IMG/VR virus record: IMGVR_UViG_3300036791_000334
Span: 1-40,238 of that record
Direction: 5' to 3' (one strand)
Length of the DNA: 40,238 nt
Source: a virus
In this document: positions 1-8,300 of the stretch, piece by piece
Position numbering within the stretch: position 1 is the stretch's first letter
Layout of the letters: every line of letters starts with the position of its first letter
Program-made: the position numbers and the translations under genes
The notes under the pieces: model-generated
What the model saw: only the letters and a program-made list of their open reading frames with translations
Databases searched by the model: none
What the model was told of the DNA's origin: nothing

Positions 1-9
1 TTGGGATAG
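1..9. other. fold-back end sequence, probable assembly or amplification artefact
   Basis: Bases 1-12 (TTGGGATAGTCG) are the exact reverse complement of bases 35-46. At the other end of the window the bases before the shared repeat are different (GGGGCGGC...) and continue an open reading frame. The first nine bases therefore do not belong to the genome unit. They look like an inverted chimera primed through the 3-base overlap TCG. If so, the true circle runs from 10 to 40112. Confidence 0.8.
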
Positions 10-135
10 TCGTGCATCCGACGCTCGGCACGCTCGACTATCCCAACGCGCCCGACGAATGGCGCAACGTCGACACCGACGTCATCATCGCGCCGGTTTG
101 GGCGAACTCGAAGACGCTCGTCGGCTCTTCCAACG
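10..135 (+). repeat. terminal direct repeat, left copy (circular assembly overlap)
   Basis: These 126 bases are identical to 40113-40238. They lie inside one protein-coding gene whose frame is continuous only if the two ends are joined. This is the signature of a circular contig written with an overlap, from a circular or circularly permuted molecule. It is not good evidence for a biological terminal repeat, because the length is close to a typical assembler k-mer. Confidence 0.9.
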
Positions 136-446
136 CGCTATGGCCCGGCAACCTGCGCGACGTCGAGTGTGAAGAGCGATGGATTCAGCCGCTAAACCTG
201 CAGGCGGCATTTTTCCGCGCGCTCATGACCTTCTTTCAGACGCCGCCCGATCCTGACACCGATGCGCCGGTGCAATGGTGGCCGAATTACGCGACGACGC
301 TCGGTTACCTCGTCGCGCTCACCGACATCGCGATCGGCGACTCGGGCAAGGGCGGCGGCGTCGTGCTGACTCCGACGCTCCCGCTGCGGGGATGGGTCGA
401 GGGCAAGGTCGTGATTACGATGCAAATCCTCGGGCGCGCGAGCTGA
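12..446 (+). CDS. tail-associated protein, C-terminal part of gene crossing the circle join
   Basis: This is the 3' part of a gene that begins at 39998. Joined across the repeat it encodes 183 aa, and the GTG at 12 is an internal valine codon. I do not recognise a domain. The C-terminal part has alternating aromatic and beta-type segments and ends in a short beta strand (VVITMQILG). The gene sits between the large tail protein (37439-39994) and the hub-like protein (451), five bases before the latter. By position it is a tail tip or distal tail component, and the function is inferred from context only. Confidence 0.6.
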   Translation: MHPTLGTLDYPNAPDEWRNVDTDVIIAPVWANSKTLVGSSNALWPGNLRDVECEERWIQPLNLQAAFFRALMTFFQTPPDPDTDAPVQWWPNYATTLGYLVALTDIAIGDSGKGGGVVLTPTLPLRGWVEGKVVITMQILGRAS

Positions 447-450
447 GCGA

Positions 451-1908
451 ATGGATAACCGATTCACTCAACTCGGCAAGGACACGCAGCGCACGGTCGC
501 CGTCATCCTGCATCCGACCGCCGGCTTCGATGAGATCATCGCCGGCACGAGCGCCGACGGCGTCGACCTCTCAGATCTCGCCGCGCAAGTGAAGCACACC
601 TCGAAAGACTGCGACGTCACCTTTCGTTATCACACCGCGTTGAATGGCGCTTCGCAGCCGCGGCCCGGGCAACTGCTCGAGTTGCAGCTCAACGGCACGG
701 CGATTTTCGCCGGCATCATCGACACGATCTCAAGCTACAACCTCGCGAGCGGCGATCACTCGCTCGCGATCAAGGCTTACGCCCGGGATAACACTCCGGC
801 GTGGAAAGACGTCAAGCGCGTGACCAACATCTACTCGACCGGCACGCCGCTCAACGCGATCGCGAATGACGTCGCCGCCGCGGTCGGCCTCACGCCGATC
901 GAGATCGAGCTGCCGCTCGTGCCGGTCTACACCGTGCACTCGAACGTGCAGCTCGCCAATATGTCGGCGAGCGAGATGCTCGTCTCGCTCTTCCAAGCTC
1001 CCGGTTATGACCCGTTCGTCTCGTCGATCGGCATCCTCAAGGCGATCTCGCGCTCGCTCTCGCGCCCGGCCGACATCGCGCTCGATGAGGATCGGATCGT
1101 CGCGATCAAAGGCTCGAAGCAAAAACCGCCGGTAACGTGCGTGCGTATCCAATGGCTCGACCCGTTGCTGAAGAAGGTGACGCAGCAGGATCAACCGCTC
1201 GCAAATGCCACGATCACCGCCGGCTTCTTCCAACTGAAACAGACGCAAGAGGTCTGGTTCAGTAATGACCGCACGCAACGTGCGGAAAATACCTACATGT
1301 TGGTTAAGCAAAGCGCGAATTCCGGGCTCTTGCATGTGTGCTCGGAGAGCTACACACCGACGACACCGGAAGGAGGCGTGATCGAACTCGACACCGCATT
1401 CTGGGCGCCGGCGCTCGCGACCGCGGGACTCGGCGGCATCATCGCCTCGAGCTTTCTCGGCGATGAGGTCGTCTCGCTCGGCGGCGGTCTCACCATCCCG
1501 ACCGGGCGCATCGTCGAGGGCGCGGCCGAGGTCGCGGTGCTCCTCGTCATGATGTCGATCGGCACCGGCGTCTATGAGATCCGCGGCAATCCGTTCGACT
1601 ACGTGCACGCGCGCAATACCACCGAGGCCGATGCCTTCGGCGTGCCGGCGTGGCTCCTCAAAAACGACGACATCGAAAACGACTTCGTTATGAATGAGAC
1701 CATGGCGCAGGCCTTCGCCGCGCGCGAGCTGATCTACCGATCACGCGCCGCGACGACCTACGCCGCGACGATCGTCGACGATCCGCGCATCGAGCCGGGC
1801 GACATCCTCGGGCTCTACGATGGCACGCGGCTCTATGTGCTCGACTACACGCGCAACCTCTCATCGGGCGCAGCCAATACGCTCGAGGTCACAGGCTTTC
1901 AGGCATGA
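451..1908 (+). CDS. baseplate/tail hub-like protein
   Basis: 485 aa, ATG start just after the preceding stop and an ATGA overlap with the next gene. The N-terminal ~110 residues look like the beta-rich domain of tail hub proteins, with a VTFRYHT strand followed by the phrase PRPGQLLELQLNGTAIFAGI that is typical of gp27/gpD-like hubs. Residues about 305-375 are a long Gly/Ala/Val-rich hydrophobic stretch, unusual for a soluble hub and possibly membrane-interacting. The C-terminus returns to beta structure (IEPGDILGLYDGTRLYVLDY). Its place after tape measure and tail-tip genes and before fibre genes fits a central hub, the base on which fibres assemble. The family assignment is by pattern, not by search. 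Confidence 0.55.
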   Translation: MDNRFTQLGKDTQRTVAVILHPTAGFDEIIAGTSADGVDLSDLAAQVKHTSKDCDVTFRYHTALNGASQPRPGQLLELQLNGTAIFAGIIDTISSYNLASGDHSLAIKAYARDNTPAWKDVKRVTNIYSTGTPLNAIANDVAAAVGLTPIEIELPLVPVYTVHSNVQLANMSASEMLVSLFQAPGYDPFVSSIGILKAISRSLSRPADIALDEDRIVAIKGSKQKPPVTCVRIQWLDPLLKKVTQQDQPLANATITAGFFQLKQTQEVWFSNDRTQRAENTYMLVKQSANSGLLHVCSESYTPTTPEGGVIELDTAFWAPALATAGLGGIIASSFLGDEVVSLGGGLTIPTGRIVEGAAEVAVLLVMMSIGTGVYEIRGNPFDYVHARNTTEADAFGVPAWLLKNDDIENDFVMNETMAQAFAARELIYRSRAATTYAATIVDDPRIEPGDILGLYDGTRLYVLDYTRNLSSGAANTLEVTGFQA

Positions 1909-2567
1909 GCGTACTCACCTACCTCACCGAGACGCAGATCACCGACGCCGCGGCGGAGATCACCGGCAAGACGCTCACGCGCCCCGATCTGCTGGCGACC
2001 GACGGCTCGGTGCTGCAGTACGTCGTCGACGTCGACATCGGCGCGCAACCGGTCAACGCCACGCCGAGCACGGTGAAGACGGTGACGACCGACCCGGTCA
2101 CAGGCAACGTGACGACGACCCTCACGACGACGCAAGTTATATCGGGGACGACCGTCACGACCGTCACGACGACGATCACGAATCCGCCGGCGGCGCCGAT
2201 CGTGAATACCACGGTCACGAAAGACGCGACGACCTCGGGCGGCCAAGGCTCGACGATCCTGCGCAACGTGCCGATCGCCCGCAACAATCGCGACCTCGTC
2301 TTCTCCGATGCCGGCTCGGCGGTGACGCTGCGCCGCTCACAGAACGGGCGTTATGAGGTGATCGGGCTCTCGAATGAGCTGCCCGGCACCTACACGCAAT
2401 TTACCGTCGACCTCACCGACTTCACCTTCGGGCCGGTGAAAGATCTGACCGTCGTCTCGCGCGCGCTCACCTTCGGCGAGCTGGCAACCTTCGGCAGTTT
2501 CGGCTCGATTCCACTCGGCGCGATCGGGATCTTCACCGGTGGCGTATTGCAGGAGATCCGCTCATGA
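1905..2567 (+). CDS. Thr/Val-rich tail protein of unknown function
   Basis: 220 aa, start overlapping the previous stop (ATGA) and stop overlapping the next start. Residues about 50-108 are a low-complexity beta-strand-like run dominated by Thr and Val (for example TTVTTVTTTI), suggestive of a fibrous or stacked-strand shaft. The C-terminal ~75 residues are a more ordinary mixed sequence ending in a Gly/Phe-rich piece. Tight overlap with hub and fibre genes points to a structural tail protein such as a fibre adaptor. I do not recognise a family. Confidence 0.5.
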   Translation: MSVLTYLTETQITDAAAEITGKTLTRPDLLATDGSVLQYVVDVDIGAQPVNATPSTVKTVTTDPVTGNVTTTLTTTQVISGTTVTTVTTTITNPPAAPIVNTTVTKDATTSGGQGSTILRNVPIARNNRDLVFSDAGSAVTLRRSQNGRYEVIGLSNELPGTYTQFTVDLTDFTFGPVKDLTVVSRALTFGELATFGSFGSIPLGAIGIFTGGVLQEIRS

Positions 2568-4261
2568 GTCTCTCTCTCCAACGCTTCGCCGCCGGCGATA
2601 CCAACTACATCGCGAAGCTCGATAGCAATTGCGACGCGATCGAGGCCGCGGTCGATGCGCTCGCGACGGCGCTCGGCACGACCTCGACGAGCTACGGACC
2701 TTTTTTGCAAGGCCTCCTCGGCTCGGCGCAATGCTTCCTCGGCTCCTCGAGCTATCAAACCGGGACCTCGGGCACGATCCTCAACGTCTCGGGCGGCTAT
2801 GTTTGGCGGCCCGATCTCGGGAGCGTGCTCTCGAAGGCCTCGACGACCGGCCTCGACTTCACCGGGCAATCGGCGGCGACCTATTACGTCGTCATCGGAG
2901 CGGACGGCACGCCGACCCGCTCCGCCACCTCGACCAATGCGCTTTGGTCTGTCGTCTGGACTGGCAGCGCCTTCGGCACGATCACCGCGCTCTGCCCGTA
3001 CGCACTCGGCGGCGATCTCGCCGATTCGACGAGCCTCACCTCGGTCTCGATCGTCGCCGGCGCCGTCTCGCTCGCGAAGATGGCAAACCTCGCGGCGCAT
3101 TCGATCATCGGTAACAACACCGGGAGCCCGGCGACGCCGATCGCACTCACCGCGAGCCAAGTGAAGGCGCTGCTCGCGATTGCCGATTCCGACATCACCT
3201 ACGCGAGCGAGTCGGCGAACATCGTGCACGCCGGGCCGTCTTCCGGCGGAGCGGCGACGCCGACATGGCGCGCGCTCGTCGTCGCCGACCTCGGCTTCGC
3301 CGGCAGCGCGAACGGCGTCGCGACGCTCGACTCCGGCGGCAAGGTGCCGACCGCGCAGCTCCCGAGCGCGGTCACCGGTGCGTTGCACTACCTCGGCACG
3401 TGGAACGCGAACACCAACTCGCCGGCGCTCGCCTCGGGGGTCGGCTCGACCGGCGGCTACTACAAGGTGAGCGTTGCCGGCACGACCTCGATCGACTCGA
3501 TCGCGAGTTGGAATATCGGCGACTCGATCGTCTTCGACGGCACGACTTGGGACAAGATCGACGGCATCGCAAACGAGGTCGTGACGGTCGCCGGCCTCGT
3601 CGGCGCGATCACGGCGTCAGCGCTGAAGACGGCGCTCGCGATCTCCTCGAGCGATGTGTCGGGGCTCGCGGCGGTCGCGACCTCGGGAAGCGCGACCGAC
3701 CTCACGACCGGCTCGCTCGCGCTCGCGCGGATTCACACGATCGCCGACGCCTCGATCCTCGGCAACAATTCGGGCGGCGTGCACATTCCGATCGAGCTGA
3801 CGGCGGCGCAAGTGAAGACGCTACTCGCGATCGCCTCCGGGGATGTCTCGGGGCTCGCGGCCTCGGCGACGACCGACACGACCAACGCCTCGAACATATC
3901 GAGCGGCACGCTCAACCGCGCCCGCCTCTCGACGCTGCGCTTCGACATCGGCGTATGTTTCGCCGGCGTGCCGACGGCGTCGCAGACGATCACCTACTGC
4001 GCGGCGCGCGCGATCACGATCGACCATACGGCGCCCGGCAGCGCGAAGGCGGGCACCGCCTCGACCGGCTCGGTCTCGGTGACCATCAATAAAAACGGCG
4101 CGAGCCAAGGCACGGTCGCCTTCGCCGCGAGTGCGACCGGCGCCTTCTCGATCGGCTCGGACATCACACTCGCCGCCGGCGATCTCCTCACCTTCGTCGC
4201 GCCGGGCTCGCCCGATGCGACGCTCGCCGACATCGGCATCACTCTCGCGGGGCTCGCATGA
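2564..4261 (+). CDS. tail fibre protein with phage-fibre repeat modules
   Basis: 565 aa, ATGA-coupled at both ends. A short helical N-terminus (about residues 1-45) resembles an attachment domain. Two copies of a module typical of phage fibres are visible: HSIIGNNTG...LTASQVKALLAI near residue 178 and ASILGNNSG...LTAAQVKTLLAI near residue 397. SDVSGLAA-type segments lie between them. The last ~100 residues are Thr/Ser/Gly-rich beta sequence, probably the receptor-binding tip. The repeat phrase QVKTLLAI is common in phage fibres and makes the general role secure. The receptor is unknown. Confidence 0.75.
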   Translation: MSLSLQRFAAGDTNYIAKLDSNCDAIEAAVDALATALGTTSTSYGPFLQGLLGSAQCFLGSSSYQTGTSGTILNVSGGYVWRPDLGSVLSKASTTGLDFTGQSAATYYVVIGADGTPTRSATSTNALWSVVWTGSAFGTITALCPYALGGDLADSTSLTSVSIVAGAVSLAKMANLAAHSIIGNNTGSPATPIALTASQVKALLAIADSDITYASESANIVHAGPSSGGAATPTWRALVVADLGFAGSANGVATLDSGGKVPTAQLPSAVTGALHYLGTWNANTNSPALASGVGSTGGYYKVSVAGTTSIDSIASWNIGDSIVFDGTTWDKIDGIANEVVTVAGLVGAITASALKTALAISSSDVSGLAAVATSGSATDLTTGSLALARIHTIADASILGNNSGGVHIPIELTAAQVKTLLAIASGDVSGLAASATTDTTNASNISSGTLNRARLSTLRFDIGVCFAGVPTASQTITYCAARAITIDHTAPGSAKAGTASTGSVSVTINKNGASQGTVAFAASATGAFSIGSDITLAAGDLLTFVAPGSPDATLADIGITLAGLA

Positions 4262-6045
4262 CGCAATACTATTGCCGCTCGCGCCCGACGGTCACATGGG
4301 CGACCGGGCACGCCTACAGTCTCGGCGACAAGGTCATCGCCACAAGCAGCACGACGAAGCAAGGCTATTGTTTCGAGTGCACGACCGCCGGCACCTCGCA
4401 CGCGAGCACTGAGCCGACATGGAACACGACCCTCGGCGGCACGGTCGTCGATAACACCGTCACGTGGACAACTCGAGGCGGCGCGCAGAAGTGGCAGGCG
4501 AGCCTCGCCTATGTCGCCGGCGAGCGCGTGACGCGCGTCAATGTCTCGACCGGCACCTACAACGGCGGATCGGCCGGCGGCGTCTGGGAATGCACCGTCG
4601 GCGGAACTTCCAACTCGACCGAGCCGGCATGGCCGTCGAGCCCGACCGACAATTCGACGACGCAGACCGATAACACCGTCACGTGGAAGTTTCACAAGTG
4701 CACGAGTTGGGACAATTGCGGCCCGAATCTCGGCGCGATCCTGCAGGGCGCGGGCTCCGGCATCGCGGGCGGCGACACGGTCTACGTCTCGAAGACGCAC
4801 GCGGAAAATAACACCGCGAACACCTCGACGATCGTGCTCACGGCGCCCGGGAATGAGACGACCGGCGGCGCGGTCAAGGTGCTCTGCATTGATGATACCG
4901 GCATGCCGACCTCGGGCTTCACGCTCGCGACCGGGGCCGTCATCAAGTGCACCGGCACGACCTCCGATGTCACGGTCGCCGGCTTCGGCTACTACTACGG
5001 CATCACCTTCGAGTCGGATTCGCGCACCGTCTTCGTCGTCGGCGCGGGCACGCTCGCCGGCGTGATCCTCGAGAATTGCCTGCTATGGCTCAATCACGCC
5101 AACTCGGGCGCCGATGTCGTGATCGGCACGAGCGCCACGTCATCCTCCGACGTACTGCTGATAAATACACAAGTGAAATTCGGCGCCGCCGGGCACGCGG
5201 TCGCGCTCTACGGCGGGCGCGTGAAGTGGCGCGACACCGCGCCGGCGGTCGCACTCGGCACCTCGCCGACGAATCTCTTCTCGAACGGCACCCACCTCAC
5301 GGGCGCCGCCTCTTTCGAGGGGGAAAACCTCGACTTCTCGAACCTCACCGGCGGCGGCTCGACCGGCATCCTCGGGAGCCTCAACCTCCTCGGCGTCGGG
5401 CACCGGATGATCTTCCGCGATTGCAAGATGCCGACCTCGTTCCAGTACGCCGACGGCGCGGGCGCGATCGACCGCGTCGGAGCTGCGATCGCCGACTTCG
5501 TCAACTGCGACTCGGGCAATACCAACTACCGCGTACACCGCGAGCATCCTTTCGGCACGCTCGACGAGGAGTTGACGCTCATCAAGGCCTCGGGCGCGAC
5601 CGATGGCACGACGCCGATCTCGTGGAAGTTGGTTTCGCGCGCGACCGCGCAATCTAACGGCGGCTGGCCGTTCGCGCTCGCCTCCTTCCCGATCGTGTTT
5701 TGGAATGACAATTCGGGCGGCTCGAAGACGGCGACCGTCGAGATCCTCGTCGACTCGGCGAGCAATTGGAATAACGATGACATATGGCTCGAGCTAGGCT
5801 ACCCGGCCGGCAGCTCCGACACGCTCGGCGGCAAGGCGACGAGCAACAAGGCGAGCATCGTCGCGAGCAACGCCGCGCTAACCAGCTCGGGCGCCTCATG
5901 GACAACAACCGGCATGACGCACCCCAACGCACAGAAGCTCTCGGTGAGCTTCACGCCGGGCAAAAAGGGATGGATTCGCGGCACGGTGCACCTCGCGAAA
6001 GCGAACGTCACCGCCTACGTCGACCCCGTGCTGAAGGTGAGTTGA
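4258..6045 (+). CDS. tail spike-like protein with two N-terminal carbohydrate-binding-like modules
   Basis: 595 aa, ATGA-coupled to the fibre gene. Residues about 14-72 and 79-145 are two copies of a small module with the pattern Y..G(D/E)(K/R)V, then ECT..GTS..TEP(T/A)W and TDNTVTW, resembling short carbohydrate-binding (CBM5/12-like) tail modules. The following ~300 residues (VYVSKTHAENNTANTSTIVL onward) have the short repeated strands and Asn/Gly turns of a right-handed parallel beta-helix. The C-terminal ~130 residues form a separate beta-rich domain. It probably recognises a surface glycan. No catalytic residues can be assigned by eye. Confidence 0.65.
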   Translation: MTQYYCRSRPTVTWATGHAYSLGDKVIATSSTTKQGYCFECTTAGTSHASTEPTWNTTLGGTVVDNTVTWTTRGGAQKWQASLAYVAGERVTRVNVSTGTYNGGSAGGVWECTVGGTSNSTEPAWPSSPTDNSTTQTDNTVTWKFHKCTSWDNCGPNLGAILQGAGSGIAGGDTVYVSKTHAENNTANTSTIVLTAPGNETTGGAVKVLCIDDTGMPTSGFTLATGAVIKCTGTTSDVTVAGFGYYYGITFESDSRTVFVVGAGTLAGVILENCLLWLNHANSGADVVIGTSATSSSDVLLINTQVKFGAAGHAVALYGGRVKWRDTAPAVALGTSPTNLFSNGTHLTGAASFEGENLDFSNLTGGGSTGILGSLNLLGVGHRMIFRDCKMPTSFQYADGAGAIDRVGAAIADFVNCDSGNTNYRVHREHPFGTLDEELTLIKASGATDGTTPISWKLVSRATAQSNGGWPFALASFPIVFWNDNSGGSKTATVEILVDSASNWNNDDIWLELGYPAGSSDTLGGKATSNKASIVASNAALTSSGASWTTTGMTHPNAQKLSVSFTPGKKGWIRGTVHLAKANVTAYVDPVLKVS

Positions 6046-6046
6046 G

Positions 6047-6226
6047 GTGGCGACGCAAACCGAGTACACGGTGCCGGCCGCGATGAGCGGCGCCGCGGTG
6101 AATAATACGCAGACGACGCCGCACTCGTGGATGACGCCCGAGGGTTTCTACATCGTCGAGGGCACCTCGGCCGGCGCTGGCGGCACGGCGGCGACATACT
6201 CCAACGTCATGATGGGCGGAAGTTGA
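6047..6226 (+). CDS. small protein of the spike region, 59 aa
   Basis: Starts with GTG one base after the spike stop codon and encodes 59 aa beginning MATQTEYTVPAAMSG. It is Thr/Ala/Gly-rich and ends with YSNVMMGGS. There is a GAGG just upstream, overlapping the spike stop. The codon composition matches its neighbours. No family recognised. Position suggests a fibre or spike accessory protein. Confidence 0.5.
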   Translation: MATQTEYTVPAAMSGAAVNNTQTTPHSWMTPEGFYIVEGTSAGAGGTAATYSNVMMGGS

Positions 6227-6259
6227 CACCGTTTTGAAGGGAAACGGGGGGCAGGAATA

Positions 6260-6526
6260 ATGACACCACCGGCACACAGCGAGGCCGTCGAAGGACTCCT
6301 CGAGTCGAAGCGCGTGCTCGACATGCTCTTCGATCGGTTCGTCAGAGAGTACGAAGCGGCGGCGGCGCATCCGAAGCTGCATCGCTTCGACCTCCTTCGC
6401 TATCTCGACAAGGCGCGCACCGAGATCGAACTCGCCGAGCACTGGCTCGAGAAGCTCCGCGGCACCATGGCGCAGGCGACGCAGGCCGCGGCCGGTGAAG
6501 TTGCAGATCAGCCGCGAAGCTCTTGA
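6260..6526 (+). CDS. small helical protein, unknown function
   Basis: 88 aa, ATG preceded by a purine-rich GGGGGGCAGGA ribosome site. The sequence is almost entirely amphipathic helix (for example LLESKRVLDMLFDRFVREYE) with no cysteines or membrane segment. It overlaps the next gene by 32 bases in another frame. It lies between the tail genes and the endolysin. No family recognised. Confidence 0.55.
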   Translation: MTPPAHSEAVEGLLESKRVLDMLFDRFVREYEAAAAHPKLHRFDLLRYLDKARTEIELAEHWLEKLRGTMAQATQAAAGEVADQPRSS

Positions 6527-6704
6527 GCTGGCGGTCGCGGCGCTCAAAACCGTCGCGACCTCGACGCACAATTTCGCGGCCGAAGAGTGCATCTTCCGGC
6601 CCGGGCGGGCGCTGCAGCTACGGCAGACGGCCGAGCGCATCGAGGCGGCGGCCCGTGAGATCCGTGACGCGCTCCGCCGGCTCGATCAGGATCGCGACGA
6701 GTAG
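6495..6704 (+). CDS. small helical protein, unknown function
   Basis: 69 aa from GTG 6495 inside the end of the previous gene, beginning MKLQISREALELAVAAL. It is helical and charged, with a heptad-like pattern in the second half (LRQTAERIEAAAREIRDALR), and could pair with the preceding helical protein. The GCCGGTGAAG context gives no strong ribosome site, so translational coupling is likely. No family recognised. Confidence 0.5.
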   Translation: MKLQISREALELAVAALKTVATSTHNFAAEECIFRPGRALQLRQTAERIEAAAREIRDALRRLDQDRDE

Positions 6705-6775
6705 CACAGCGCGCGCACCGGGAAGCGCGACCGCGGTCACGCCGGGAGCTTGAGCGCGGGCGCAAGGTGCGCGCC

Positions 6776-7297
6776 ATGACGCCCGAGGATCTCCGCAGAA
6801 TCATGCCGGCGAGTGTCGGCCTCGTCGCCTCCTTCGCCGAGCCGCTCACCGCGGCGATGACTGAATGGGGAATTGCGACCGGGCGGCGGCGAGCGGCCTT
6901 TCTCGCTCAGTGCGCGCACGAATCCGGCGAGCTGCGCTACCTGCGCGAGATCGCCTCGGGCGTCACCTACGAAGGCCGCACCGACCTCGGGAACATCGTC
7001 GCCGGCGATGGCGCGCGCTTCAAAGGCGGCGGGCTCCTACAGATCACCGGCCGCGCCAACTACCGCGAGGCGGGCACCGCGCTCGGGCTCGACCTCGAGA
7101 ATCAGCCGACACTCATCGAGACGCCGATCGGCGCCTCGCGCTCGGCGGCTTGGTTCTGGCAACGGCACGGGCTCAACGCGCTCGCCGACGCCGATCGCTT
7201 CGGTGAGATCACGAAGGTCATCAACGGCGGTTATTCCGGCCTCGACGCGCGCCTTCGCTACTGGCTCGCCGCGCGCGCGGTCGAGCGGCTGTACTGA
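6776..7297 (+). CDS. endolysin, glycoside hydrolase family 19 (chitinase-like) domain
   Basis: 173 aa from ATG 6776; an in-frame GTG at 6767 is an alternative. The whole protein is a GH19 lysozyme/chitinase-like domain. LAQCAHESGELRYL carries the first candidate catalytic Glu (about residue 49), TYEGR the second (about 66), then the family signature RFKGGGLLQITGRANY, where most relatives have Arg at the second Gly. GH19 endolysins cut the glycan strands of peptidoglycan. There is no signal peptide, so release depends on the adjacent holin gene, which starts at the very next base after this stop. Confidence 0.9.
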   Translation: MTPEDLRRIMPASVGLVASFAEPLTAAMTEWGIATGRRRAAFLAQCAHESGELRYLREIASGVTYEGRTDLGNIVAGDGARFKGGGLLQITGRANYREAGTALGLDLENQPTLIETPIGASRSAAWFWQRHGLNALADADRFGEITKVINGGYSGLDARLRYWLAARAVERLY

Positions 7298-7867
7298 ATG
7301 GCGAACGCACTCACCTCGGTCGCGAAGGCGATCGGCTCGATCGCGCCGACGCTCGCTTCGATGCTCGGCGGCCCGCTCGCCGGCACCGCGGTCGCAGCTC
7401 TCGAGAAGGCGCTCGGGCTCGCGCCCGGTGCCGGCCCGGAGGCGATCACCGCCGCGGTGCAGACGATGAGCCCGGAGACGATCGCCGCGGTGCGCGCGGC
7501 CGATCAGCATCACGAAGAGGTGATCGGGCAGCAGAAGATCGACCTCGCCAAGCTCAACGCCGACTCGGCCGCGGCCTTCGCGAAGGTCGACGCCGACGAT
7601 CGCGACTCCGCCCGCCGGCGCGAGACCGCGGTGCGCGACTACACTCCGCGCATCATCGCCGGCGTCGTCGTGGCGCTCACCTTCGGGCTCGAGGGGGCGC
7701 TCATTCTCGGCTGGCACAAACCGAGCGGCATTCCCGGGGAAGTGCTCGGCCGCATCCTCGGCACGCTCGACTCGGCCTTGATACTCGTGCTCGGCTACTA
7801 CTTCGGCAGCTCCGCCGGCGCCCGGGCGTCGGGCGAGGCGCTCGCCGAGATCGCTAAGCAACCGTGA
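7298..7867 (+). CDS. holin, 3TM (GTA-type) family
   Basis: 189 aa, ATG immediately after the endolysin stop. The N-terminal ~40 residues are an Ala/Gly/Leu hydrophobic helix. A charged helix follows (residues 60-115), then two membrane segments at about 118-138 and 150-170, ending YYFGSSAGARASGE. The order RDYTPRI, membrane segment, membrane segment, FGSSAG matches the holin family first named from gene transfer agents. It should sit in the inner membrane and permit endolysin access. The direct gene junction supports the assignment. Confidence 0.8.
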   Translation: MANALTSVAKAIGSIAPTLASMLGGPLAGTAVAALEKALGLAPGAGPEAITAAVQTMSPETIAAVRAADQHHEEVIGQQKIDLAKLNADSAAAFAKVDADDRDSARRRETAVRDYTPRIIAGVVVALTFGLEGALILGWHKPSGIPGEVLGRILGTLDSALILVLGYYFGSSAGARASGEALAEIAKQP

Positions 7868-7932
7868 CCGACCTCCCGGCATGGATTCTGCGCGAGTGGC
7901 TCCGCGCGGCGGTGAAGGCGCCGCCGCCGTGA
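7864..7932 (+). CDS. possible 22-aa leader/coupling peptide
   Basis: GTG 7864 overlaps the holin stop (GTGA) and the frame ends at a TGA that overlaps the next GTG start (GTGA again). The peptide has an amphipathic centre (LPAWILREWLRAAVKA). It may simply carry ribosomes from the holin to the next gene, or be a small membrane-active peptide. Evidence is limited to the double GTGA overlap. Confidence 0.25.
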   Translation: MTDLPAWILREWLRAAVKAPPP

Positions 7933-8300
7933 AGTGCCTGACGCAGACATGCCTCGACCCGGGCAACTGCCTGCAAACCGTGATCGCGTGCATCACCGGC
8001 GCCGAGATCGCGGAAGTGCCGACGCAGCTCGAGGACGTCGGCGCCTACCTCTCGGTGCTCGATGACTTCTTCGCGCCGCGCCGGCTGCGCCTCGAGATCG
8101 CCGGCCCGGGCGAGAGCCTCGAGGACTACCGGCTCGCCTACCTCGAGCACGTCATGGTCGGGCGCATGCGCTCGACCTTCGCCGGCTCGTGCGAGGAGCA
8201 CTGTGTCGTCGGCCGCCGCGGCCGGCAGGTATGGGACCCGTACCCGACCCGGCCCGGGCTCACGCGCATCGACTGGCTCGGGCTCCTCGTGATCCGATGA
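7929..8300 (+). CDS. C39/papain-like cysteine protein of the lysis region
   Basis: 123 aa from GTG 7929; a longer start at ATG 7881 would add 16 poorly conserved-looking residues. The layout recalls a family of small phage proteins with a peptidase C39-like pattern. An N-terminal DPGNCLQTVIACITG carries the putative nucleophile Cys14. Near the C-terminus are EHCVVGRRG (His91) and WDPYPTRPGL (Asp103), a possible Cys-His-Asp triad. Relatives usually read NC.QA..AS.L and HDPHPS..GL. Function is unproven, and a role in processing or lysis is only suggested by position. It overlaps the next gene by ATGA. Confidence 0.55.
   Translation: MKCLTQTCLDPGNCLQTVIACITGAEIAEVPTQLEDVGAYLSVLDDFFAPRRLRLEIAGPGESLEDYRLAYLEHVMVGRMRSTFAGSCEEHCVVGRRGRQVWDPYPTRPGLTRIDWLGLLVIR

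Noticed and set aside
1-46. Hairpin telomere of a linear genome (N15-like)
   Set aside because: The fold-back is inside a gene that is intact across the circle join, the other end has no inverted repeat, and no protelomerase gene is seen.
3397-3402. Other CACGTG words as extra parS sites (also 4461, 4680, 19778, 22927, 32198)
   Set aside because: Flanks do not match the TGTTT/GAAACA arms and nearly all lie in codons of ordinary proteins.
6767-6775. GTG 6767 as endolysin start
   Set aside because: It only adds three residues (MRA); ATG 6776 matches the usual length of the domain, though GTG cannot be excluded.
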